Of a stretch of 64,000 nucleotides of DNA, positions 1-10,506 are shown piece after piece. Position 1 is the stretch's first letter. Each line of letters begins with the position of its first letter. The translations under genes and the position numbers were made by a program. Source of the stretch: Lingula anatina. Its lineage: Eukaryota; Brachiopoda; Lingulata; Lingulida; Lingulidae. Under the pieces are notes generated by a model. The model ran no database searches. It saw only the letters and a list, made by a program, of their open reading frames with translations, and was not told the DNA's origin. Location of the stretch: contig NW_019775427.1 in NCBI RefSeq assembly GCF_001039355.2, positions 239,016 to 303,015 of the forward strand. The letters run 5' to 3'.

Positions 1-392
1 TGTAGTTTTGTGCTACATGGGATATATATCATTATTTTTTCTCATAAATTCATATCACACTAATTTCTTTTCTTGATAATTTTCAACACTGGGTGTTAGA
101 ATATTTATTTTTGATATCTGTGTTTATTTTTATCAACGGCTTACACAATGGAAGATACTTAAATTAATAATCATGTCAGGCTTTTCAGTTAAAAAGATAA
201 CATTAGGAAGAGATGGGGTTTAAAAGCCCTATAGTAAGGACAAAATTGCCCCTTTAAGTTTACATCAAGTGATAAAATACAAACATATGGGAAAGAAAAA
301 AAAACTGATATAAAATCCTGCCTTGGTGTTAATGAGATCATTGTGGAATGACTGATTTCTGTCACAGTTGATGGTGTTCATATCGTTTATCA

Positions 393-557
393 TCATTGCG
401 TTCCAAAAGGCACCTTGTCCGGAATCTTGCCTGAGCGTCCAATGATACTGTCCATCTCCATCGTGGACTCGAGGTCAACAGCTGACCGGTAATCGGTCAG
501 TTCTTTGGCTATCTTGATCTTTGTGTAGTTGGCAGTCAGGGACACCATGAAGTGGAC
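393..557 (-). CDS. M6: M6 alternative last exon C (distal, longest tail)
   Basis: Phase-0 exon after an AACTTTAG acceptor, encoding 54 residues from VHFMVSLTANYTKIK to VPFGTQ and then TGA. It opens with the same TM4-closing block as exons A and B but has a longer tail with two serine-containing stretches (LESTMEMDS and GRSGKIPDK). An AATAAA on the minus strand lies at 128-123. This tail is the most hydrophilic of the three and would give the 264-aa isoform. Confidence 0.85.
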   Translation of the reverse strand, partial: VHFMVSLTANYTKIKIAKELTDYRSAVDLESTMEMDSIIGRSGKIPDKVPFGTQ

Positions 558-3500
558 CTAAAGTTACAGAAGGAGAAGAATAAAATAAGATTTCTGACTG
601 GTATATATAGACCAGTTATTTATCTGTATCTCATAAAATTATTAAAGATAAAAAATGTTTAGCAGTTCATAAAAGGTGAAATAAATTCTCTTAATTATTC
701 TATCTTTAATTAACATAACAAATTAGTTAAAACATTGGTACAAATCATGAAATAATTACTATGTTTTGTCAATCAGAAGCAATACAAAACTTACAATATT
801 TAGGTTGAGAAACAACAACAGGTAGAATTTCATTGTGACATGACAAGACATCACATTGTCTCAAGCAAGCACTGCACAGCACACTGACAGTTCCAACACA
901 TAGGAGATTAACAAAGTTTTCTTTGACTTCTCAATTCAGTACTACCTGTTATACTTAATCTAAAATCTTTTTGTTTTTTTTTTTTCAAATTTGAGTAGGA
1001 ATAAAACAATTTTTCAAAATGTATGAAAATAAAATAAAAATAATAAGGCAAATTTATAAAAAGTTGGACTTCTGGTGACTGATGCAAAAAAATGCATTGT
1101 CAGAATTCTACTTAGAGGGAATCTAATTGTTTCCATAATTTGCCTACGTACTCTAGTATTACAAACATGCATCAAAATGTTGGACCTTAACAACAGGCAC
1201 AGCTTACTAATTTTTACATAAATATCCTATATTTTCACCTGATAAACGTGTATGTGCATGGACAAGTTACATGTGCTGCATGCAAAGATGTCCTGGCCTG
1301 CCATCTTTGGAAATGTGGAAATCTTATAAAGTGTGATTCTTTTTTAATTGCTCTCCGCCTTCACCACAAAAGCAACAAAACCATTTTGCTGTCTTTTAAA
1401 AATGGTTGCATTTTACAGAAACATGCAGTAAACCATTTATATACAGAGCACCATGTATAGGTCTTTGCATGGTTCCACTTATATAGGGTAAATCACAGAC
1501 AATTTTTCTGTCCAAATCATATCATATTTAAACATAATCATGCATTATTCATCATTGCAACAATGATAATTACAGTTGTAATAACCCATCACTGGGTTCA
1601 CAATTAGTAAAATTTACCATGGCAATAAATATCTATGCACAGACATGAGCCTCCACAAATGCATTAGAATTTGTCTGGTTCAAAAGATTCTGTCATTTCG
1701 ACATCGTCCCTGATTTCCTGTAGTTCCTTTGATACTCGTAACCGTACATAGTTTGCACTTAATATGGAGATAAACTGAACCTGAAACACACCAAGTGCCA
1801 CATATAGAGAAGCGCTAGAGAGAGAAAGGTGTCAATTGTGTTAGTTGTGATTTATATAGATTGTGTTGGTTGTTCTTTGCCCACAATGAAGAGACATGTA
1901 ATGTTGCTTGGACCACCAAGGACCCTCAAAATATACTGGGTATGTCTCCAAGAGGAGAGACAGAAATAAGGCACAGCATGAAACAAAGTTATTTCCCTTC
2001 AAGCCTTTCACTTCTACTTTTCTTTGATGTGATGAATTATCTATTGATTGTTTCAGTCAGTAAATTTGTTAGTTGACATATTATTGAAGCACAACTTTGA
2101 CCCAGGACTCTTTCAATATTATCTAGATAAAAAATAACTACATGTGTCATTGGATGAGCACTTTTCTAAAATTACCATTTCACATTAGAGAAAATAATGT
2201 ATGTAAGCCTACATAATTTTTGTCCCATAAATTAAATTTCTTATTTCTTGGTTAATTAAACATAATAAAGTGTAGGGAAACACATTTTATACCATATTAG
2301 ATATGATATATAAAAGAAGTCAAACTGAAAGTTACTTAATGATCTCAATCTTTCTACAGTTTAGAGGCATGTTATTTTATAAATTTAGTTTTAGTTTTAA
2401 ATTTTCATTTTCCTTTTTGCTGTGCAATGCTTGCGATGGCCATACCAATATGATTATTTGAGTTGAACCCTATGATAATCTTGCTTCTAATTTCCAAGTT
2501 ATTCTAATTTATTTCCAGTGGTCAGGACCTACTTTCTCACTCTCTTGATCTATTCTGAAGTCATGTCATTCAAACGGAGATCCTCGCGAATGTCTTGTAA
2601 CTCTCGTGCCATTTTGATCTTGTTGTAATTGGCAGCCAAAGATATCATGAATTGTGCCTACAAATTTAAAAGGTGCCAAATTAGGATAAAATCAAATTTT
2701 GAAAGAGGACGGAAAATTTAAATAAACAAGCAGCATATTGAGGACAATTTGATTCAATATAGCATTTCCCTTTCCACAAACACATGCAAATCATGAGCTT
2801 TCCCCCAATTTGTGTCAGTAGGGCACAGGGAAATGGGCTTCAGATGAAGAGTTTATCCAAGAAAAAAATCCTAAACCGACAAAATTCAAGAAAGGATCAT
2901 TTCCCTGACAGGAATTTTGACTTAACACCATGTCCACTTGTCTTCTGACAATCCACAATTTTTCGTTCTCCTACCTTTGAAAAGTGCTCAAATTTTAAAA
3001 AGGATAATCAACATTATGATTGAGTTTTGGAGAGTGACTTTAACCTACAACTATGACAGTTTGACCTTTAGCAGTGAGGGAAGGTGGGAGCATAAAAAAA
3101 TCAGAAGGGGTTCTATAGTTAGAATAATGTTAATAATAGCAGGTAGGTGTTAATAATAGTCATATCTGTGTTATAGGTATAAATGGGTTACTGAAGAATA
3201 ATCCCTCTTCCAATAACATTTAACATGGAGTTCAACCAGTCCATTGTCAGTTTCTCAAAATAATAAACAAAAATAAATAATAAACAAATAAATAAACATA
3301 AAAATGAATAAATAAATATAAAAATAAAAAAAGAAAAATTAATCAAGTTTGCTAATGTTAGTCAGTACATAACAATTCTTATTTGTGGCTGTTAGTAAAT
3401 AAAAATTCCAATTTTAATGGTCACTTTGTAATCCCTTCACCCATGTGAACCCTTAGTGTTAGTACTTAGAAAGTATTGGTGTGGTTATCAATTGACAGTG

Positions 3501-6500
3501 ATAAGAAAATTCAAAACAAAGTTCAACAAAAATCACTAAAACTAGCACTAGTATTTTAAAAAATTCTAATTTATGACAGTGCACAATCTGCGTGAAACTA
3601 TCAAATCTACTTAAAACTGTTTCAAACAAGCTTTTGAAAATTGTGAAGTTAACACAAGAGAAGATAGATTTATAACAAAACAAGATTAACTGCATTTTTC
3701 TTTCTTTTTTAAGCAGGCAGGCATTGTAAACTACACAGCAATTTGCTATTTGGTATAAATAGATAAAAGCATCTATACTTACCATAGACAACACAATTAA
3801 AAGGGCACCAATAAATGCAACAATGAAAAGGGGACCTGCCTCTGAGATCTAAAAATGCAAAAATACAAAAAACAAAACATTTACAAGTGGTATGGAAAAT
3901 GCATAATTATTTTAAATTTATATTACTTTGTAAAAAAATGTTATCTTGTTTGCCATTTTACCATCAATGCTAAGTATGCAACATAACGTAAACATAAATA
4001 AAATTTTTTTACTGCTATGAGAACTTTAAGAATGCAATGATTGTTAATTTGTTTTAACTGGTAAGATAACAACATTATTGTACTCACGTGTTCACATAGT
4101 TTGCTGAGCTCTGTTGGTGTTCTCAGTACATTCTTGCCTCCTAGGGCAGTGGCATTTCTGTACAGCCCTGTGAACAAGATATTTAGTTAGATATATAAAC
4201 CATAGGCAAAAACAAAATAATTCCATTTTCCACAAAACCCTAAGAATCACCCTCAATGAGGCTAATCTGAACTGTATCTTTGTATTGTTCACACTTGACC
4301 ATTTTAAAATTCCAATAGGAACAAAAATTCTATAAAACTTAAATTAAAAAATCATTTAAGAACCAGAAATTGTTTAAATTTTGTTTGAAATCTGTATTCA
4401 CTGATGAAAAAACTCTACTGGAAACAATACAAGTAAATTGATACATTTCTATAAAAAATTTACTTTTTTAGAGAATACATAATGTATCAGTTCTTACCAT
4501 AATGTGAAATATTGATTGTGGGATACCACCCGGCGAGTTGGCGGTCTATGATCTCCTCATTGCATATGGACATGAACATGACATACATCAATACAGGCAC
4601 TGTTAACAGGGCGCAGATCAGGACCCAAGTCAAATTCATTATGTACGTTAACATCATGAACTGGAAAACAAAGAAAAGAGGCAATAATATTGATGTTTTA
4701 AAGCTCATTTACAGCAACTGTCATGTCTGAAGCAATTGATAACAAAAAGCAAATTTAGAATTTATGCTTTTTTTTTTCAAAAACAGGTTATACTACATCC
4801 AACCATCAGTTTCTAAACATGGAAATTAAAGAGTGTCTAGATTTCATTTTTCACTGACAGAATAATTTTAGTAAAAAAATTATGCAAATTTAATTGGAAA
4901 ACTTATTATGGCTGAAAATAATTTTTACACAGCCCTACCATAGCTGCTGACACTCTTCCTCCCATGATGCACTTGTTGCCTTTGTATACGTTCCTTCGTG
5001 TGTTCCCAGTTGCTAGGAAACCAAATATCAACAACAGAGTGGCAAAAATGCCCATCACCACAGCAACAATGATAAGAACTATCACCAGGATTCTCAGCCT
5101 GAAGAAAATTAATAAACAGGACTTTAATAAGAGTAAACCACAGGGCAATAAAAAAATATATTGCAGTAAAGATATAATCATAGTTTTGAAAAGTCATGTC
5201 AGTGTACTTTTTCTTCATCAAGCCAGTGACATTAATTAAATAAAAAAATTCCAATTTTCTATTCAAAGTAATTGTTTTCAAGCAACTGGTGAAAGTTAAA
5301 ATACAGTATAGTATGATATTTCTAGTCACTCTGCACTCACCATTCTATGGAGAACCCCAAAAGTTTGGAGAAAATGTCCTCAAGCACAATTCTCAGTGCT
5401 GAATAAAGGCAGCCACAGAAGATCCCCACACCTACCCAGCACTTCAGGGTGGCAATAAGTGAAGCATAGGGAATGCGTCCCAGACACTCTAACGCACCTG
5501 GAAAAATTTGGACATTTAATTTTAAGCCTTTCTTCATTGCCGATATATGTAAATTTACAAAGCTCATATTCAAAGAGTGTATACTAATAAGTATAGCATC
5601 TTATACCCTGCTTTATAAGCTTTAAATGTGTAACACATTTTAAAATTTGAATATACAGTTGGCAATTCCAGCATTTGCTCTTATGTATCAATTTTTCTTT
5701 GTATTTTACAATTAAATATCTTATTTTGCCACTTATATTCTTACATCCATGAACTTCTAAGGCTTCAGATAAGGTGCTATTTATGTGTTGCCAAAATTGG
5801 ATATGAAGTGCTGAAAATTTTTCTATAAGGGAAATTTGTTACAAAGGATACTATATAATACTGTGATATTGTCTTCACATGTTTTTAAATATTGATGAAG
5901 TGTTGTACATTTAATTCCCAATAAAAAGGGTATAATTACAGCTGGGACATCATTCCAGTTGTTTTTTTTTTACAGCTAGTTTATCACATAAAACAAATAT
6001 GACCTGATCTGAACCCTTTCTTTCAGTTCATTGTTAAACTGTACCTCCAATGTGTATACTCCACTATGGGAACAAATAGTGAAGGACACAATTTGAGTAA
6101 ATTATGGTCCATAAATGATGATTATAACAGTTCGTATGATTTAATCAGGAAATTATTTGATCGCAGAGTAGTTCGAATAATTCAACAACTAGCCAAAATA
6201 ATATGACTAATCAGTTATGTCCATTGTTTGCTTTGAGCCATTGTCGTGTTTACCCAGTACATCCTGTCGTGCGACTATTTGCCAATTAACGGTTTAGACA
6301 TTTAAACTGTGGTTAAATCTGAACAGGCGATGCCATCATAAGTACTGGACATTTAAAACCGAGGAACTGGCTATTAAATAGCTTAAAACACTCGCATCTT
6401 GGTAAAAAAAATACACACCACTTAACAGAGTGAAAGTTACCGACCATGTCTCAAGGTGTGACAACAACCTGCTTACCTGAGAAAAGATAATTTGCACAAA

Positions 6501-6522
6501 GAAGCACTCATCACTTACCCAT
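393..6522 (-). CDS. M6: M6/PLP-family proteolipid protein (neuronal membrane glycoprotein M6-like), with alternative last exons
   Basis: Four-pass membrane protein of the proteolipid protein/M6 family, which acts at the plasma membrane of neurons, glia and epithelia. Shared coding exons, 5' to 3' on the minus strand: 6522-6519, 5497-5341, 5098-4939, 4660-4498, 4167-4088, 3848-3783. One of three last exons follows: 2657-2550, 1780-1664 or 557-393. Phases join exactly and give 245, 248 or 264 aa; vertebrate members are about 277 aa. Family hallmark: IPYASLIAT (residues 10-18), followed by a CGC motif in TM1. TM1 is about 11-33, TM2 55-83, TM3 107-135 and TM4 193-216. The large extracellular loop carries C140 and C186, a likely disulfide, and glycosylation sites NIS157 and NAT166. 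The first coding exon holds only ATG plus one base. Donors are GTAAGT, GTGAGT, GTAGGG, GTAAGA, GTGAGT and GTAAGT. The family call is firm; one-to-one orthology is inferred. Confidence 0.9.
1664..1780 (-). CDS. M6: M6 alternative last exon B (middle)
   Basis: Phase-0 exon after a GTGTTTCAG acceptor, encoding 38 residues from VQFISILSANYVRLR to EPDKF and then TAA. It parallels exon A residue by residue through the end of TM4 and the first tail segment (KELQEIRDD against RELQDIRED). The terminus differs and is acidic, with MTESFEPDKF. Reading frame and splice phase match exons A and C, which is what alternative terminal exons require. Confidence 0.85.
   Translation of the reverse strand, partial: VQFISILSANYVRLRVSKELQEIRDDVEMTESFEPDKF
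2550..2657 (-). CDS. M6: M6 alternative last exon A (proximal)
   Basis: Phase-0 exon after a TTTGTAG acceptor. It encodes 35 residues beginning AQFMISLAANYNKIK and ending DMTSE before TAG. It completes TM4 and supplies a short, charged cytoplasmic tail. An AATAAA on the minus strand (2513-2508) lies about 37 bp past the stop, so this exon can end a transcript. The start of the tail (QF-x-x-S-L-x-ANY) is shared with exons B and C; the distal part is not. Confidence 0.85.
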   Translation of the reverse strand, partial: AQFMISLAANYNKIKMARELQDIREDLRLNDMTSE

Positions 6523-7444
6523 TATATGTCCTTTTTTGTCCCTGATATGTTTTGTTTAAATTTTAATCACTAAATTCCGCGAAGAATTACATGGATCACA
6601 GTTTTGGGGAAAATTCCACAAGAATTCCCCACCTGAAACGGTAACAGGAAATTTAACCTGTCTGGACGAAAACGAGGCTATAATGCTAACGTGTGATGGC
6701 AGCACCTTACAATGTCAGGTGAAAATATTTCAAGAGGAAACACATCCAAAGCACATTTTGAGAAGGGGAGTTAATTCATCATTGCTCCAGATTTACTCCT
6801 GTCTAAGGATAGCAGGCAGGTATATTTCATTATTCTATTGATGTTTTTACAATCTTACGTAGCTATCACTAACAATGATCAACTGACGTCAAATAAGTTT
6901 TTGGCATTTATTATCTCTTCAAATGATAAAAGAAGTGAGCTTATTCGGCCATTGATTAATTATCGATTAGGTAATTTATTTCATAAAGAAACACATTAAA
7001 CAAGCAAAAATACTAATGCAAAAATACTAATGCAGCCTATCCAGGTGATCAAAAGAGAAGTGCTGACATTCTAAAACAGTTTTTAAAATATCTTAAAACA
7101 CGACGGAATTCTCATTTCCTTAATCTATTTACCTCGATTTTCACCTCAAGCACGTTTTGAACCCACTGAGTGATTTCAGACTTTTTTCAAAAGAAAGACA
7201 AAATCACTAAACAATAATCACGAAATAGAATAGAATGAAAAAAAAAAAGATACATAAAAGTAAAATAACTAAACAAAGAGGATTCAAGTTAACTTTCTTT
7301 ACAATTTTAAGTCCGCCAAAGGAAAGAAATACAGTATATCCAAAAAATTAATAATGAGGAATACAGGAAGTAAAAAAAATGGAGTGGCAATTTTTGTTCC
7401 AAACATTTAAGCATACTAGACATTAATTTAAATATGAGACATAT

Positions 7445-7892
7445 TCACTGCTGTGTGTGATGCCTTTTGGTAATAGAACAACTTTTGTCGCCGATAAATA
7501 ACTTCCGCAATTGTTTCATCGATTTGTTTACCCTGGTATTCATTGCATTCGCATGGGGCTGGTTTTTGGCTGTCGTGTAACCGGCACCGGGAGATATTTG
7601 CCCTGTATATTTACATAAAAGTTTGGGCATGGCATTACCACATGACTGAATCAAAACTACGTAAGGCGCGCCGTTTGGAGTGCAGTCAAATATTTTAGAG
7701 ACAAATATGCAAATGGTTCCAGAGGTGATGTCCCCGGAATTGAAGTCAAAACCTGATAATGTATTGTAAATAACAAAAGAAGTAACATCGATTTCAAAGT
7801 ATGAGAAGGAAGAAAAACTATCCCGTGAACCAATGGAAAATTGTTTAACGATCAACATACAATCAAGAAATGGACCTAAGGCGCCTTCAAAA
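7445..7892 (-). CDS. Candidate terminal exon, unrecognised product
   Basis: Minus-strand open frame of 149 codons preceded by a good acceptor (pyrimidine-rich TTTTCTTTACTATAG, AG at 7894-7893) and closed by TGA. It enters in phase 2. An internal ATG at 7858 would alone give 137 aa. The predicted chain is rich in Ser, Thr and Phe, has several cysteines (for example FDCTPNGAP and IQSCGNAMPK) and a basic C terminus ending in QQ. I do not recognise a family. It lies between the two alternative M6 starts on the same strand, but its phase does not match the 8820 exon (phase 1), so it is not obviously part of M6. A spurious long ORF in AT-rich DNA remains possible. Confidence 0.3.
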
Positions 7893-8819
7893 CTATAGTA
7901 AAGAAAACTTAAGACGTCGAGACTTCTGGAGGCTCTATATAACTATTTTAAGAAAAACCGACGTTGCAAGAACAATAGCACAATAACAACAAAAAAAAAG
8001 CGTTAGATATTCGTCCTCAATATTCGAACGCTACCAGGGGGCACACTTTTTATATAAATTATAGTGCATTGCTTGTTTTTAACTTTGGCGTGTTTTCTTT
8101 TGTCGTGTTTCTCCTGGTTAGTTTTATTAATATTAATTTTCAATTTTGAACATAGATATTTACTCGCCACTGTACAATTCTGTCTCTATCTTTCTCTTGT
8201 ATACGTATATATCAAAACTGTGCTAAAAAAGGGGCATTTGAGATTCCGGTAAATTTTATCACGATGTCACCAGAAACACTTTTCATATTATTGTAAAGGA
8301 GAACAAGAAAGAAAAAAAATCTCTATACCAGTAATGTGTCGCGTGATATGAAATCATATACGCTGCTTACGTAAATTCTAACTTAAAGGAATAATAACTC
8401 TTCGTTTTGGCCAAAAAATGAATTTTCCTGGAGTAAACAACAATTTTCCCATACTAACCAATGGTTAATGAATCCATTTTTACATTCAAAGTGAGTCCCT
8501 GGTTTTTTTCTAAAAAGTTTGGTTTTTTGTTAAAATCTCTTAAGAGATTATAACACAGTACAGCCATCAATGGAGGTCATGTGGTCTGAAGACAAGCTCA
8601 TATATCAGAATAATAGCTATAACTGCTGTTTTTGTGGGAAAACAGAATATATTATATTTCTATGAGTTGTTCACAATGTTTTTATTGTGAAATATTGATA
8701 TCATATGAAGAGTTATTATCCCTTTAATTATAATATCGCATATATATATATACATTGAAATAGCGAGACTTTATTGTAATAAACCACTCTGTCATATGAC
8801 GTGTTTTCACACTACTTAC

Positions 8820-8934
8820 CAATAACCGCCGTGGAATTATACCACGGGTCAACAGCGACAACAATGAAATCGATGACAGTAATGATGCGTTTAAGAAGAC
8901 GGATACAATGTCTCACCCCTCTGTTTACATACAT
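8820..8934 (-). CDS. M6: Candidate alternative first coding exon of M6
   Basis: An open stretch beginning with ATG (8934-8932) encodes 38 residues, MYVNRGVRHCIRLLKR followed by IITVIDFIVVAVDP and WYNSTAVI. It ends in a perfect donor (G|GTAAGTAG). It leaves phase 1, the same as the minimal ATG-G first exon at 6522-6519, so it would splice in frame to 5497 and replace the bare Met with a 38-residue N terminus. M6 genes elsewhere also use alternative N termini. The hydrophobic run VIDFIVVAV and the basic stretch RLLKR would be new membrane-proximal elements. Evidence is ORF plus donor plus phase only. Confidence 0.5.
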
Positions 8935-10467
8935 TGATTGCATGTGCAGAACAAACACCGCGGTACGTGCTGGTTATGTTTTGATTCCGACCCTGAAGCC
9001 AAGGTGCACGAGCCTTTGGTATACAGAAGTGTGAAGATTCAATCTTCATGGCTGTTTACTTCCATCTCTCAAATTGCTCGTCCAGGCGCATGCTGGACAT
9101 AGTAATGACCACCACGATGCATCTTAACCGAAAATGAATATTGTATCATGACGCTGCATATTAGGATTCGATGATAATACTATGGCTAGTGTATGCTGGC
9201 TGCTGTCCACCGACCACCACACTCGGACGTTACATTACACGGGGTCACTCACTGTGAATGAAACTGCGCCTATGTATAAGAAAACCTATCGGAACTGACC
9301 GGTTCAATAAAGAAGTGATCTACACGGGCGTCTGGATTTCTTAACTCACGTGCAGCAAAGAATGGGTAAAAGTCAATAGGTTTTAAGCTTTTGGGGCGTT
9401 GAAGAGAGCACTTTTACACTCGGGGAGTACCTAATTATTAAGTGACACACTTCACACCTCTGTTGCTGGGACTTTATCTAAATAACTAAAGTGCTATTTT
9501 GCAATGCCATTACCTGATCAAAATGGAGATAAAAAGCAATAAATATTTGAGTACCATTACAATAAAACCAATTAAGAACGGTATAAAGCAGCAGCTGATG
9601 ATATAGAAAAGATCAGAGAGAAAGAATTATTAAATATTCAGAGTATGGTTTTCTGGTAGTCTCCCCATGCAGTGATTCAGCATTATACGGCGAACAGTGC
9701 AAGAACGTAGAACTCTACACGGACTTTTATTTCTTATGAAATTGACCAAAAAATGTCGACCAGATAAGACAGGTATTGTTATGAATTTTTTTTATCGTAC
9801 TGTCGTCACCATTTACGCGGTGAACCGTTTATTATCGGGTTGTAGCAATGTTGATTTGCGCCATGAGATTTTCAACCAGCCAGTGATGTTTAGAAGGGCA
9901 ATGCAAACACACGTAATGAAAAATAGAACAAAGAAACACGTAACTGGTCTCTTCACTACCTTTGGGAAGCGCGAGTACGTTAGTGTTAAAATATCATCGA
10001 TGCGCTTAAGATTTTAAGCTATGTATATATTTCTATTGTTCGTATGGATAATTTAAATAATTTAAGTTTTTTTCTGTATTCACCAGTTCCAGGGTTGGTA
10101 AAAAACATACTGGAGTGTTCCTTTTGAAAAAAAAATCCGTCATACCAACGAACACTGTGGTAACAATATACAAGGTAACATGCGGCAAACACAATGCGGG
10201 TATTCGGTTTATTCCTTTATCAACTAGAATAGGTTTGCGTTTGTTCGTCTAGTCCCGGAGAAAGACGTAGTGATTTTTGATACGAACTCGTACCGCTTGG
10301 AATTGTGTTTTCGACGTCAATGGGTTTATTGAATTATCCAGTGGCCGCCCATTGATTTGTGTGTCTTGTGGTGCGTCATGCGACACAAACAAAAACGAAC
10401 ACACGTGGAGATGACAGGCGCAGACACAAGCGGGCTTGGGTAAGTTGCAGTAGTACGTGTAGATGTG

Positions 10468-10506
<39 letters not shown>

